Assembly (NCBI GenBank): GCA_027490955.1
Contig: JAIXXB010000021.1
Span: 60,859-124,858, forward strand
Length of the DNA: 64,000 bases
DNA from: Rhodobacter sp.
Lineage (GTDB): Bacteria > Pseudomonadota > Alphaproteobacteria > Rhodobacterales > Rhodobacteraceae
Direction: 5' to 3'
Numbering within the stretch: the first letter of the stretch is position 1; the number at the start of each line of letters is the position of its first letter. Positions 9,693 through 19,017 of this stretch are shown here, piece by piece. The position numbers and the translations under genes were made by a program. The notes beneath the pieces were generated by a model. It was not told where the DNA came from, did no database searches, and saw only the letters and a program-made list of their open reading frames with translations.

Positions 9693-10589
9693 ATGGCACA
9701 AATCACTTTATTGGATGGCGGCATGGGGCAGGAATTGGTGGCGCGTTCGGGTGACGAGCCGACGCCCCTGTGGGCCACCCGCGTGATGATCGACCATCCA
9801 GGCATGGTGCGCGACATTCATTTGGATTATTTCAATGCGGGCGCATCTATCGCCACCACCAATACCTATGCCATTCACCACGACCGCCTAGAACGCGTTG
9901 ATCTGGATGGCATGTTTCACGCCCTGCATTTGCGTGCCTTGGCCGAGGCGCATGAGGCGCGCGGCACAGTGGGGCGCGGGCGCATTGCAGGCTCGCTTGG
10001 CCCGTTGGTGGCCTCGTACCGCCCCGAAGTGACCCAACCCGTCACCATCGCGGCCCCCAAATATGCCGAAATCGCCCGCATCCTTGGCCCGCATGTCGAT
10101 ATGATCTTGTGCGAAACCATGGCTTCGGTCGAAATGGCCCATGGTGCGGCTTTGGGTGCGCAGGCGGCGGGCAAACCTGTTTGGCTTTCGGTCAGCGTTG
10201 ATGACCATGACGGATCGCGCCTGCGTTCGGGCGAATTGGTGACGGATTTGGCCAGCGTGATACAGGCATTGCCGATTGCCGCGGTTTTGGCCAACTGCTC
10301 GGTTCCCGAAGCCATGGGCGATGCGCTGGCAGGGCTAAAAACGCTTGGCCTGCCCTTTGGGGCCTATGCCAATGGCTTTACACATATTTCAGGTAACTTT
10401 TTGAAAGATGCCCCCACAGTAAAGGAATTGACCCACCGCCACGACCTAACCCCCGAAAAATACACAGATTTTGCCATGGCTTGGGTGGGAATGGGCGCAA
10501 CGATTGTAGGGGGCTGCTGCGAGGTTGGCCCCGCCCATATCGCCCATTTGGCCGCCAGCCTGCGCGCCGCTGGCCATTCCATCGCCTGA
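9693..10589 (+). CDS. Homocysteine S-methyltransferase family protein
   Basis: 298-residue TIM-barrel methyltransferase of the Pfam S-methyl_trans family (MmuM, BHMT, MetH N-domain). It starts with the family signature LLDGGMGQEL and carries the zinc ligands: Cys in LANCSVPEAM and the C-terminal pair GGCCEVGPAH. It should transfer a methyl group to a thiol such as homocysteine; the methyl donor (S-methylmethionine, betaine or other) is not determinable. GGGGG precedes the start. The stop overlaps the next start as TGATG, implying coupled translation. Confidence 0.85.
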   Translation: MAQITLLDGGMGQELVARSGDEPTPLWATRVMIDHPGMVRDIHLDYFNAGASIATTNTYAIHHDRLERVDLDGMFHALHLRALAEAHEARGTVGRGRIAGSLGPLVASYRPEVTQPVTIAAPKYAEIARILGPHVDMILCETMASVEMAHGAALGAQAAGKPVWLSVSVDDHDGSRLRSGELVTDLASVIQALPIAAVLANCSVPEAMGDALAGLKTLGLPFGAYANGFTHISGNFLKDAPTVKELTHRHDLTPEKYTDFAMAWVGMGATIVGGCCEVGPAHIAHLAASLRAAGHSIA

Positions 10590-11242
10590 TGCTGCCGCAA
10601 TTTGTCTACAACCCGCCCGATGTGCCATTGGACATCGTCTATGAAGATGCGGCGATTATTGTGGCGAATAAACCTGCGGGCCTATTGTCTGTTCCGGGCA
10701 AGAATGTGGGGCGCGAAGACTGTCTTATCGCCCGCCTGCAAGCCGCCCGTTGGGACGCGCTTTTGGTGCATCGGCTGGATTGCGATACATCTGGGCTGAT
10801 TATCTTTGCCCGCACCAAACAGGCGCAAGGGTTTTTGGGGGCCGAGTTTGAAAAGCGCCGCGCCGAGAAAACCTATATCGCGCGTGTTTGGGGCGTGCCT
10901 GCCACGCGCGAAGGGGTGATTGATCTGCCCATCGGCCCAGATTGGAACGACCGCCCGCGCCAGATGATTGACCAGAATAATGGCCGCCCATCGCAAACCG
11001 TATGGCGCATGATCGAGGATGACGGGCAGACCGCGCGTGTTGAACTGCGGCCCAGAACAGGCCGCAGCCATCAGTTGCGCGTGCATATGCAGGCGCTGGG
11101 CCATCCGATTTTGGGCGATCCGATTTACGCATCTGGCGCGGCGCTGTCCTTTCCCCGCCTGATGCTGCATGCGCAAGTTTTGGCCTTGCATCACCCGTTT
11201 TCCAAGGATTGGGTAAGCTTTACCGCACCCGCGCCGTTTTAA
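10589..11242 (+). CDS. RluA-family pseudouridine synthase
   Basis: 217-residue RNA pseudouridine synthase without an S4 domain, the short RluA type that modifies 23S rRNA and/or tRNA. The catalytic Asp lies in VHRLDCDTSGLIIFART, with conserved KTYIARVWG, ELRPRTGRSHQLRVHM and GHPILGDPIY motifs. The ATG overlaps the stop of the preceding methyltransferase (TGATG), so this start is secure and longer upstream frames are not needed. Confidence 0.9.
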   Translation: MLPQFVYNPPDVPLDIVYEDAAIIVANKPAGLLSVPGKNVGREDCLIARLQAARWDALLVHRLDCDTSGLIIFARTKQAQGFLGAEFEKRRAEKTYIARVWGVPATREGVIDLPIGPDWNDRPRQMIDQNNGRPSQTVWRMIEDDGQTARVELRPRTGRSHQLRVHMQALGHPILGDPIYASGAALSFPRLMLHAQVLALHHPFSKDWVSFTAPAPF

Positions 11243-11303
11243 CGTCAAAAACCTGTTAACCCCTGCATTATAGGGTTGAGGAAACATCGCTAAGGGGCTG
11301 TCC

Positions 11304-12929
11304 ATGTCTGTTCTGCGCACGTTCTTCTCGCTTCGCTATGCGGCCTTTTCGGGGGCGCTTGGGGTGCTGATCTGCACCTCGGTTCTGGCGCTGATCTTGC
11401 CGCAGTTTGGTGGGGTTATTTGGCCGATTTGGGGCGTGGCGCTGATGTTGTCACTGCTTGGCATTTATGATGTGGCGCAAAAACGCCATGCGATTTTGCG
11501 CAATTATCCTGTGGCGGCCAACCTGCGCTTTTTGTTGGAATCGATCCGCCCTGAAATGCGACAGTATTTCTTTGAAGGGGAAAAAGACGGCGCGCCCTTT
11601 CCGCGTGATAAGCGGGCAATCGTCTATCAGCGTGCGAAAAAGGAATTGGACAAACGCCCTTTTGGCACGATGTATGATGTCTATGCGCCGCAGTTTGAAT
11701 GGCTGCATCACTCTATCGCGCCCAAACCAGCCGCCCCTGTTTCCGATTTGCGGGTGACAATCGGGCAGGGCGCACGTGCCTATTCGGCATCGCTTTTGAA
11801 CATATCCGCCATGAGTTATGGGGCCTTGTCTGCCAATGCCATTCGATCCTTGAACAAAGGTGCGCGGGCGGGCGGGTTTTTCCATGACACGGGCGAAGGC
11901 GGGGTTTCGCCCCATCACCGCGAATTTGGCGGCGATTTGGTCTGGGAACTGGGGTCTGGCTATTTCGGCGCGCGCGCCGCAGATGGCGGCTTTGACGCTG
12001 CCCGTTTTGCCGATGTGGCGGCGGATGAGCAGATAAAGATGGTTGAATTGAAACTGTCGCAAGGGGCCAAACCTGGCCATGGCGGCGTGTTGCCTGCGGC
12101 CAAGGTCAGTGCGGAAATTGCCGCCATTCGCGGCGTGCCGATGGGGGTGGATTGCGTCTCGCCCGCGCAACATTCGGTTTTTTCTACCCCGATTGAATTG
12201 CTGCATTTCATCGCCAAAATGCGCGATCTGTCAGGCGGCAAACCTGCAGGGTTTAAGCTGTGCATCGGCCATCGGTGGGAGTTTATGGCGATTTGCAAAG
12301 CGATGCTGGATACGGGCATCACCCCTGATTTCATTGTGATTGACGGAAAAGAAGGGGGCACTGGCGCGGCCCCGTTAGAGTTTATGGACCATGTCGGAAC
12401 ACCGCTGCGCGATGGGCTGAACTTTGCCCATAATGCCCTGCGCGGCGTGGGCCTGCGTGAGAAGCTGCGCCTTGGCGCATCGGGCAAGATCACCTCGGCC
12501 TTTGATATGGCGCGGGTGATGGCACTGGGGGCAGATTGGTGCAATTCGGCGCGCGGATTTATGTTTGCGGTGGGCTGTATTCAGGCGCAATCGTGCCACA
12601 CGGGAACCTGCCCTACGGGGGTGGCCACGCAAGACCCTGCGCGCGGCCGCGCCATCGATGTGCCGAGCAAAGCTGATCGCGTGGCCTCTTATCATCGCTA
12701 TACCTTGATTGCCCTGTCTGAATTGGTGGCGGCTGCGGGCCTGCCGCACCCGCGCGATCTGCGCGGGGCGCATTTTTTGCAGCGCTCGGCTGCCGATCAG
12801 GTGGTGGGGCTGGATCAGATATACCCACAATTGCGCAGCGGCGAATTGCTGTCAGATCACGATCCATCATCGGTTTTCGGCGTAGCCTTTGCTGCAGCCT
12901 CGGCGCATAGCTTTGCGCGGCAGGGCTAA
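11304..12929 (+). CDS. FMN-binding glutamate synthase-like protein, membrane anchored
   Basis: 541 residues. One or two hydrophobic segments near the N-terminus (residues ~10-55) are followed by a GltB FMN/2-oxoglutarate barrel (Pfam Glu_synthase). Cysteines in CIQAQSCHTGTCPTGVATQ near residue 424 form the 3Fe-4S site, and KPGHGGVLPAAKV plus DGKEGGTGAAP line the FMN pocket. The glutaminase and C-terminal beta-helix domains of true GltB are absent, so the native ammonia source and reaction are unclear; such proteins are common in alphaproteobacteria. AAGGGG precedes the ATG. Its stop codon interleaves with that of the convergent permease gene. Confidence 0.88.
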   Translation: MSVLRTFFSLRYAAFSGALGVLICTSVLALILPQFGGVIWPIWGVALMLSLLGIYDVAQKRHAILRNYPVAANLRFLLESIRPEMRQYFFEGEKDGAPFPRDKRAIVYQRAKKELDKRPFGTMYDVYAPQFEWLHHSIAPKPAAPVSDLRVTIGQGARAYSASLLNISAMSYGALSANAIRSLNKGARAGGFFHDTGEGGVSPHHREFGGDLVWELGSGYFGARAADGGFDAARFADVAADEQIKMVELKLSQGAKPGHGGVLPAAKVSAEIAAIRGVPMGVDCVSPAQHSVFSTPIELLHFIAKMRDLSGGKPAGFKLCIGHRWEFMAICKAMLDTGITPDFIVIDGKEGGTGAAPLEFMDHVGTPLRDGLNFAHNALRGVGLREKLRLGASGKITSAFDMARVMALGADWCNSARGFMFAVGCIQAQSCHTGTCPTGVATQDPARGRAIDVPSKADRVASYHRYTLIALSELVAAAGLPHPRDLRGAHFLQRSAADQVVGLDQIYPQLRSGELLSDHDPSSVFGVAFAAASAHSFARQG

Positions 12930-13747
12930 CCCTGCCCTTGTCCACTGCGCGCGCGCAGCCGCTCTTCCAGCCTGCGCAAGGCAAGGCTTAGGGAAATCGT
13001 GATGGTCAAATACAAAAGCGCCACCACATTATAGGTTTCGAAATAGCGAAAATTGCCCGCGGCCAGCACTTTGCCCAATTGGGTGATGTCCGATACGCCC
13101 AGCACTGAAACCAGCGACGAATCCTTGACCATCGCCACAAAATCATTGCCCAAAGGCGGCAAGATGGTGCGGAAGGCTTGGGGAAAAATGATGTGGCGAA
13201 AGCGTTGCCAGCCGTTCAGGCCCAATGCCTGCGCAGCCTCGATCTGGCCCTTGTCCACCGACAACAGGCCCGCGCGAAAGATCTCGGCCAAAAAGGCAGA
13301 ATAGGCGATGGTTAGGGCAATGATTGCCCGCGCAATCAAGGGAAAGTCGCGGGTTTTCCATGGATCAAGGCCAAACCAACTGCCCACCCAATTCACCGCC
13401 ACCACCAGCGCGGGGGCGGCCGCAAATGCGATATACAGCAGCAGCACCATAATCGGAATGCCGCGCACCACCTCGATGTAGAAGCGCGCCGATTGGCGCA
13501 GGATCACCCAGCGCGACAAGCCCGCAACCGCCAGCCCCAGACCCATGGCGCAGGCAGAGCTATAGGCGATCACCGCAACAAAGGCCGTCACCGCGATGCC
13601 CTGCACCAGCGTGCCCATGACATCGGCATAGATTTGGTTGGCCCAAACTTCGTAAAACAGCCACAGGATCAGACCGACCAACAAGATCAGCCAATATGGC
13701 CGCTCACCCCCTGCCATCTGTGGATTATGCGGATTGGGGGCGGTCAT
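12926..13747 (-). CDS. Amino-acid ABC transporter permease
   Basis: 273-residue HAAT-family inner-membrane permease with about five membrane segments. The cytoplasmic EAA loop is EAAQALGLNGWQRFRHIIFP, through which an ATPase would couple. The ATG at 13747 has GGGGGG about 7 nt upstream; the frame also opens at an upstream TTG. It follows the binding-protein gene by 21 nt in the same direction. No ABC ATPase gene is adjacent, so it must borrow one from elsewhere. Confidence 0.88.
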   Translation of the reverse strand: MTAPNPHNPQMAGGERPYWLILLVGLILWLFYEVWANQIYADVMGTLVQGIAVTAFVAVIAYSSACAMGLGLAVAGLSRWVILRQSARFYIEVVRGIPIMVLLLYIAFAAAPALVVAVNWVGSWFGLDPWKTRDFPLIARAIIALTIAYSAFLAEIFRAGLLSVDKGQIEAAQALGLNGWQRFRHIIFPQAFRTILPPLGNDFVAMVKDSSLVSVLGVSDITQLGKVLAAGNFRYFETYNVVALLYLTITISLSLALRRLEERLRARSGQGQG

Positions 13748-13768
13748 ATCGCCGCCCCCCAAACGCGA

Positions 13769-14563
13769 TTACTGGCCCATCTTATAGTCAAGGAACCACT
13801 TTTTGTTCAGCGCATCAATCGTGCCATCTGCCTTCAGCGAGGCAATGGCGGCATTCATCGGGGCCACCAAATCGCTGCCCTTGGGGAAGATAAAGCCGAA
13901 ATCTTCCGTGCCCAGTTTTTCGCCGATGATCTTCAACGCGCCGCCCGACGCTTCGACATAGCCCGCGCCAGCGGTGCCATCTGTCAGCAGCAAGTCCACA
14001 TCTCCTGCCTTCAGCGCCTCGACAGTTGCGCCAAAGGTTTCGAACAGCTTGATGCGTGGGTTCGCCTCGTTGCCATCAAGCACGTTGTAAACGCCCACGT
14101 AAAATGGCGTGGTGCCAGGCTGGGCGGCCATCAGTAAATCTGGATTGGCGGCAAAGCTGGCCGCATCGGTAAAGCGCGCCTCATCACCGCGCACCATCAT
14201 CACCATTTCCGAGGTCATATAGCTGTCAGAGAAATCGACCTGTTCTTTGCGGTCATCACGAATGGTGATGCCCGTCATGCCCAAATCGAACTGCCCTTCG
14301 GAAACGGCAGGGATCATGGCATCCCAAGAGATGTTTTCGTATTTGATTGTGGCATTCAAACGCTTGGCGATTTCGGCCATCGCGTCATATTCCCAGCCAA
14401 TCGCAGCGCCGCTGGCATCCAAAAACTGCAAGGGCGGATAGGCGTTTTCAGTCACAACCACAATCTCGCGGCCCGCCAAATCTGGCAGGTCTTGTGCCAA
14501 GGCTGCGGTGGTTGCCAGCATCAGCGCGGCAACTGTGGCAATGCGGGGGGCAAATGATGTCAT
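13769..14563 (-). CDS. Amino-acid ABC transporter substrate-binding protein
   Basis: 264-residue periplasmic binding protein (SBP_bac_3). The signal peptide [20 protein letters not shown] ends ALA|QD. Conserved family features include [47 protein letters not shown] and the hinge-side [12 protein letters not shown]. The pattern suggests a polar or basic amino-acid ligand, but this cannot be fixed. AGGAGA precedes the ATG at 14563. It is the first gene of a two-gene unit with the permease. Confidence 0.9.
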   Translation of the reverse strand: MTSFAPRIATVAALMLATTAALAQDLPDLAGREIVVVTENAYPPLQFLDASGAAIGWEYDAMAEIAKRLNATIKYENISWDAMIPAVSEGQFDLGMTGITIRDDRKEQVDFSDSYMTSEMVMMVRGDEARFTDAASFAANPDLLMAAQPGTTPFYVGVYNVLDGNEANPRIKLFETFGATVEALKAGDVDLLLTDGTAGAGYVEASGGALKIIGEKLGTEDFGFIFPKGSDLVAPMNAAIASLKADGTIDALNKKWFLDYKMGQ

Positions 14564-14632
14564 AGCTCTCTCCTGATGGTTTTTTGCACTTATCGGGCCA
14601 AAAGCGCCCTTTCGCAAGGGGGCAACGGGTGG

Positions 14633-15373
14633 TTAGGGTTTGACGCTGGCGGTGACGTAATTGACCGACAGATCGCGCGCCGACAGCGACCAGCGCCACA
14701 AAATGGGGTTAAACACCATGCCCTTGCGGTCGACTGCGCGCAGGCCCGCGCCGTGGATCAGGGCATATAGCTCGTCTGGCGTGATGAATTTGGCCCAATC
14801 ATGCGTGCCCTTGGGCAGCCAGCGCATCACCCATTCTGCGCCGATAATCGCCATGGCATAGCTTTTGGGATTGCGGTTGATGGTCGAGCAAATCATCAGC
14901 CCGCCGGGTTTTAGCAGCGCATGACAGGCCGCCAGATAGGCCGCAGGCCCCTCGACATGTTCGATGACTTCCATATTCAGCACCACATCAAACTGCTCGC
15001 CCGCGCTGGCCAAATCTTCGGCGGTAGTGTGGCGATAATCGATGGTCAATCCCGATTGCTGCGCGTGAATCTGCGCCACGGGAATGTTGCGCGGCGCGGC
15101 ATCGGCCCCAACCACATCGGCCCCCAGCCGCGCCATAGGTTCAGACAGCAGTCCGCCGCCGCAGCCGATGTCCAAAATGCGCAGCCCTGCAAAAGGCAAG
15201 GGCGCGGTCAAATCGCGGTCATATTGGGCGGCGATCTGCTGCGTGATATAGGACAGACGGCAAGGGTTCATCTGATGCAATGGCTTGAACTTGCCATTCG
15301 CATCCCACCATTCTGCGGCCATCGCCTCGAACTTGGCGACTTCGGCCGCATCGATTGTGCTGATTTTTGTCAT
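14633..15373 (-). CDS. ubiG: Ubiquinone biosynthesis O-methyltransferase UbiG
   Basis: 246-residue SAM-dependent methyltransferase catalysing both O-methylations of the ubiquinone ring. Motif I is LDIGCGGG (residues 67-74). Family-specific segments are [31 protein letters not shown] and [19 protein letters not shown]. Length is typical. The ATG at 15373 is preceded by GGAGG. It is divergent from the aminopeptidase gene with 53 bp between the starts. Confidence 0.96.
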   Translation of the reverse strand: MTKISTIDAAEVAKFEAMAAEWWDANGKFKPLHQMNPCRLSYITQQIAAQYDRDLTAPLPFAGLRILDIGCGGGLLSEPMARLGADVVGADAAPRNIPVAQIHAQQSGLTIDYRHTTAEDLASAGEQFDVVLNMEVIEHVEGPAAYLAACHALLKPGGLMICSTINRNPKSYAMAIIGAEWVMRWLPKGTHDWAKFITPDELYALIHGAGLRAVDRKGMVFNPILWRWSLSARDLSVNYVTASVKP

Positions 15374-15426
15374 AACGCCTCCTTGCACTTGCGCCCATAG
15401 CATCGCAATCTGGTATCTTATATAGG

Positions 15427-16404
15427 ATGATTATGGATCACAGATCAGGGCAAAAGCGCGCAGTTGAATATCTTTATCCGCCGATCGACCCCTTCGATCA
15501 GCGCGTGATGGATATGGGCGAAGGCCAAAGCGTTTATGTCGAACAATGTGGTCGCCCCGATGGCGTGCCCGTGCTGGTGCTGCATGGCGGGCCAGGAGGT
15601 GGGTGCAGCCCTGCCATGCGCCGCTATTTTGACCCGAATGTGTACCGCGTGGTGCTGTTTGATCAGCGCGGATGTGGTCGCTCGCGCCCGCATGCCTCGG
15701 TCGAACATAACACCACGTGGCATTTGGTCAGCGATATCGAAGCCATCCGCCAAGCGCTGGGGATCGAGCGGTTTATCCTGTTTGGCGGATCATGGGGGGC
15801 CACGCTGGCGCTGGTCTATGCCATTTCCCACCCGATGCGTGTGCGCCACTTGGTGCTGCGCGGCGTGTTTTTGTCGATGAAATCGGAACTGGATTGGTTT
15901 TATGGCGGCGGGGCAGGGGCGTTTTTCCCTGAACTTTGGGCCAAGTTTTGCGATTTGATTCCGCATGGTGAACAAGACGATATGATTGCCGCCTATCACC
16001 GCCGCCTGTTCAGCGGCGATCTGGCATTGGAAACGCGGGCGGCGCGCCTGTGGGCCAATTGGGAAAATGCGCTGGCATCGGTGCATAGCGCGGAAAATCT
16101 GGGCGACAGCCCTGCCGAATATGCCCGCGCCTTTTCGCGGCTGGAATCGCATTATTTCATCAATGGCGGCTTTTTGGCCCATGATGGGTGGATTTTAGAT
16201 AACAAAAGCCGCATCAGCGCCATTCCTGCCGACATCATTCAGGGCCGTTTTGATATGATCTGCCCGCCTTTGTCGGCCTATCGTTTGGCCAGAGGTTGGG
16301 CGGCGGCGAATTTGCGCATGATTGGGCTTGCAGGCCATGCCCTCTCCGAGGCGGGCATATCCGAGGCGCTGGTCGGCGTTATGGACAGTTTGCGCGCGCG
16401 CTAA
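15427..16404 (+). CDS. pip: Prolyl aminopeptidase
   Basis: 325-residue alpha/beta hydrolase of peptidase family S33 that removes N-terminal proline. Hallmarks: YPPIDPFDQ near the N-terminus, oxyanion motif [24 protein letters not shown], and nucleophile elbow [10 protein letters not shown] with Ser near residue 121. The Asp/His pair should be in [10 protein letters not shown] and LAGHALSE. A second in-frame ATG lies two codons in (15433), so the start could shift by two residues. Its TAA interleaves with the TAG of the convergent FAD oxidoreductase. Confidence 0.95.
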   Translation: MIMDHRSGQKRAVEYLYPPIDPFDQRVMDMGEGQSVYVEQCGRPDGVPVLVLHGGPGGGCSPAMRRYFDPNVYRVVLFDQRGCGRSRPHASVEHNTTWHLVSDIEAIRQALGIERFILFGGSWGATLALVYAISHPMRVRHLVLRGVFLSMKSELDWFYGGGAGAFFPELWAKFCDLIPHGEQDDMIAAYHRRLFSGDLALETRAARLWANWENALASVHSAENLGDSPAEYARAFSRLESHYFINGGFLAHDGWILDNKSRISAIPADIIQGRFDMICPPLSAYRLARGWAAANLRMIGLAGHALSEAGISEALVGVMDSLRAR

Positions 16405-17429
16405 AGGCGGAAGTCGGGTGGGATGGTGTCGCGCCCGTCCAACACCAGATCGGCCATGACTTGCGCGATTTTTGGGGCCATTCCAAAACCAATCTTAAAG
16501 CCGCCGTTGGCCACAAAATGTCCCGCGCGGCCAGGCCAAGCGCCCAGAATCGGCGCGCGGGTGATGGCGCGGGGGCGGACACCCGCCCAGCGGTCAATCA
16601 CCTGTGCAGCTGCCAGTGCAGGCACAATGGCGCGTGCGCGGCTGATCAGCGCGTCTAGCCGATCATCAGTTGCCCCTGCATCATCCCATTGGTTTTCAGA
16701 GGTTGACCCAATCGCCACAGTGCCATCGCTATGGGGCACGATATGCAGATTATCCGCGTATATTTGTGGCAGCTCGCGCGCGTCATAGTCCAATAAGGCG
16801 GCTTGCCCCTTTACCCCGCCGCCCATCGGCCTGCCCAAATCACGGCCCAAATCTGCAAGGCCCGCAAGTCCCGTGGCCCAGATCACATAGCCCTCATCTG
16901 CCGCATCGCCCAGAACAACCCGCCCGCCCAGCGCCGCAATTGCCGCCGCGAGCGCAGCGCCCGCGCGGCGCGGATGCAGGCGTGCCGACAGGCTGTCATA
17001 GACCAAATATCCCGAAGGGCTGGCAGGTTCCCACGCAGCGCCCGTGGCTGGGTGCAGCGCCCATTCGGCATGATCGCCCCAGTTTTGCGCCGCCCCCGCC
17101 GCGCGCGCGCGGGCCAGTTCCAGCCCCGCGCCGTCCTCAATCGGTTGCCATCGCCCCTTGCGCGCATAGCCCGCATCCAGCCCGCCCGTTTGCGCCACCC
17201 CATCCCAAAACGCCTGTGCCATCAGCAGGCTGTCCAGTTGAAACGCCTTTTTTGCGTTCCAACTGTCGGGCACATGCGGGGTCAGCGCGCCCACCAGCCC
17301 GCCCGATGATCCCGCCCCAATGGCTGTGGTTTCGATCACCTGCACCTTTGCGCCGCGCTGGGCTGCCTGATAGGCGATGGACAGGCCAAAAATCCCCGCG
17401 CCGCGCACTGTTACGTCATATCTTGCCAT
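16401..17429 (-). CDS. FAD-dependent oxidoreductase, likely MnmC C-domain equivalent
   Basis: 342-residue DAO-family flavoprotein. It has the dinucleotide-binding RGAGIFGLSIAYQAA motif, a SSGGLVGALTPHVP substrate loop, WAGVRPRAITRAPILGAW and the C-terminal FAD contact ANGGFKIGFGMAP. By itself it could be an amino-acid oxidase. It sits divergently next to mnmD, which encodes the other half of what is one protein (MnmC) in E. coli. I therefore infer that it demodifies cmnm5(s2)U34 of tRNA to nm5(s2)U so MnmD can methylate it. The GG-AG/L-P-H pattern resembles the MnmC DAO domain. Confidence 0.75.
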   Translation of the reverse strand: MARYDVTVRGAGIFGLSIAYQAAQRGAKVQVIETTAIGAGSSGGLVGALTPHVPDSWNAKKAFQLDSLLMAQAFWDGVAQTGGLDAGYARKGRWQPIEDGAGLELARARAAGAAQNWGDHAEWALHPATGAAWEPASPSGYLVYDSLSARLHPRRAGAALAAAIAALGGRVVLGDAADEGYVIWATGLAGLADLGRDLGRPMGGGVKGQAALLDYDARELPQIYADNLHIVPHSDGTVAIGSTSENQWDDAGATDDRLDALISRARAIVPALAAAQVIDRWAGVRPRAITRAPILGAWPGRAGHFVANGGFKIGFGMAPKIAQVMADLVLDGRDTIPPDFRL

Positions 17430-17473
17430 TCACCGCGCCGCCCTTCATGGTCTGGCCTAAAGGATTAGCTTGA

Positions 17474-18145
17474 ATGCGCAGTAACGACCAGACCGCCAGC
17501 ATAGAATGGCGCGAGGGCGGGGTTCCCGTCTCGACCCGTTTTGACGATCCTTACTTTTCCATCGCGGACGGGCTTGCCGAAACGGGCCATGTGTTTTTGG
17601 CGGGAAATGATCTGCCTGCGCGGTTTCGGGCGGGGTTTTCCATTGCGGAACTGGGCTTTGGCACGGGGCTAAACCTGCTGGCCACTGCGATGATTTGCCC
17701 CAGTGATTGCCCGATCAGCTATACCAGTTTTGAAGCCTACCCGATGCAGGCCGATGACATCGCGCGCGCGCTGGAGCTTTTCCCCCAAACCGCCGCTGTC
17801 GCCGCGCCGTTTTTGAGGGCTTGGCGCGCGGGGGCCCGCGCCTTTACCCTTGGGCCGATTGCGGTGGAACTTATTGTCGGCGATGCACAAGACACCCTGC
17901 CAAATTGGGCAGGCCGCGCCGATGCGTGGTATTTGGATGGGTTTTCCCCTGCCAAAAACCCGCAGCTTTGGTCAGCCGAATTGATGCGCGAGGTCGCCCG
18001 TCATACCGCCGCGGGTGGAACCTTTGCCACTTATGCGGCTGCAGGTCATGTGCGCCGCGCACTGGCCGAAGCAGGGTTTGACGTGGCGCGCGTGGCAGGA
18101 TACGGGCGCAAAAGGCATATGAGCAAAGGGGTGCTGCGGCCATGA
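17474..18145 (+). CDS. mnmD: tRNA 5-methylaminomethyl-2-thiouridine methyltransferase MnmD
   Basis: 223-residue stand-alone SAM methyltransferase matching the N-terminal half of MnmC, making mnm5 at tRNA wobble U34. Signature pieces are STRFDDPYFS, SAM-binding ELGFGTGLNL, WYLDGFSPAKNPQLW, TYAAAGHVRRAL and the terminal GYGRKRHM. A 44-bp gap separates it from the divergent flavoprotein gene. Its stop overlaps the next ATG (ATGA), tying it to two EamA transporter genes in one transcript, an association with no obvious functional reason. Confidence 0.92.
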   Translation: MRSNDQTASIEWREGGVPVSTRFDDPYFSIADGLAETGHVFLAGNDLPARFRAGFSIAELGFGTGLNLLATAMICPSDCPISYTSFEAYPMQADDIARALELFPQTAAVAAPFLRAWRAGARAFTLGPIAVELIVGDAQDTLPNWAGRADAWYLDGFSPAKNPQLWSAELMREVARHTAAGGTFATYAAAGHVRRALAEAGFDVARVAGYGRKRHMSKGVLRP

Positions 18146-19017
18146 CCGACAATCGAAAAGGCATATGGCTGATGATCGCCGCCGTGGCCGCCTTTGCCGC
18201 GCAAGACGGGTTTTCGCGTTATTTAGCAGGCACTTACAACACGCTGATGATTGTGATGATCCGCTATTGGGTCTTTGCTGCCTTTGTGATGTTTCTGGCC
18301 CTGCGCCGCCCCGAAGGCATGCGCGTGGCCATCGCGTCGACCCGCCTTTGGGCGCATTTTGTGCGGTCGGTGTTTTTGGTAAGCGAGATTATTTTGATCG
18401 TTTGGGGCTATACCAAAATTGGCCTGATCGAAAGCCACGCCGTATTTGCCATTTGCCCGCTGTTGGTGGTGGCCCTGTCTGGCCCCGTTCTGGGCGAAAA
18501 ACTCAGCTGGCAGCGCTGGGCGGCTGTTGGCACGGGCGTTGTGGGGGTGCTGATTATTCTGCGCCCCTCGTCTGGGGTATTCTCGCCTTGGGCGCTGCTG
18601 CCGCTGGGCGCGGCGGTGCTGTTTGCGACCTATTCGGTGCTGACGCGCTTGACCACGCGGGGCGAGCCGAACTTTCCTTCGTTCTTTTGGCCGGGTGTGC
18701 TGGGCGCGGGCATCATGACTGTGGTCGGCCTTGGCCATTGGCAGCCTGTGTTGCCCTTTGATTGGGTGCTGATCGCCGCCTATTCGGCGCTGTCGGTCTT
18801 TTCGCATTGGCTGCTGCTGAAATGCTACGAAGTGGCCGAGGCGTCATCTGTGCAGCCCTTTGCCTATTTGCAAATTGTGTTCGTTTCGATCATCGGCCTG
18901 ACGATTTACAACGAGGTGTTGCAGACCCATGTTGTGCTGGGTGCGGTGATTATCGTGGCGGCAGGCATCTATGCCCTGTGGCACGAACGTGGCAAGCCAA
19001 AGGCCGTCCTTCTATGA
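18142..19017 (+). CDS. EamA/DMT-family transporter, copy 1
   Basis: 291-residue integral membrane protein with about ten helices arranged as two EamA repeats, the drug/metabolite transporter fold. The first repeat ends in the conserved GLIESHAVFAICPLLVVALS, and the second includes EVAEASSVQPFAYLQIVFVS. Substrate unknown. It overlaps mnmD upstream and the paralogous copy 2 downstream by 4 nt each. The two copies share long blocks, so they look like a tandem duplication. Confidence 0.88.
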   Translation: MTDNRKGIWLMIAAVAAFAAQDGFSRYLAGTYNTLMIVMIRYWVFAAFVMFLALRRPEGMRVAIASTRLWAHFVRSVFLVSEIILIVWGYTKIGLIESHAVFAICPLLVVALSGPVLGEKLSWQRWAAVGTGVVGVLIILRPSSGVFSPWALLPLGAAVLFATYSVLTRLTTRGEPNFPSFFWPGVLGAGIMTVVGLGHWQPVLPFDWVLIAAYSALSVFSHWLLLKCYEVAEASSVQPFAYLQIVFVSIIGLTIYNEVLQTHVVLGAVIIVAAGIYALWHERGKPKAVLL

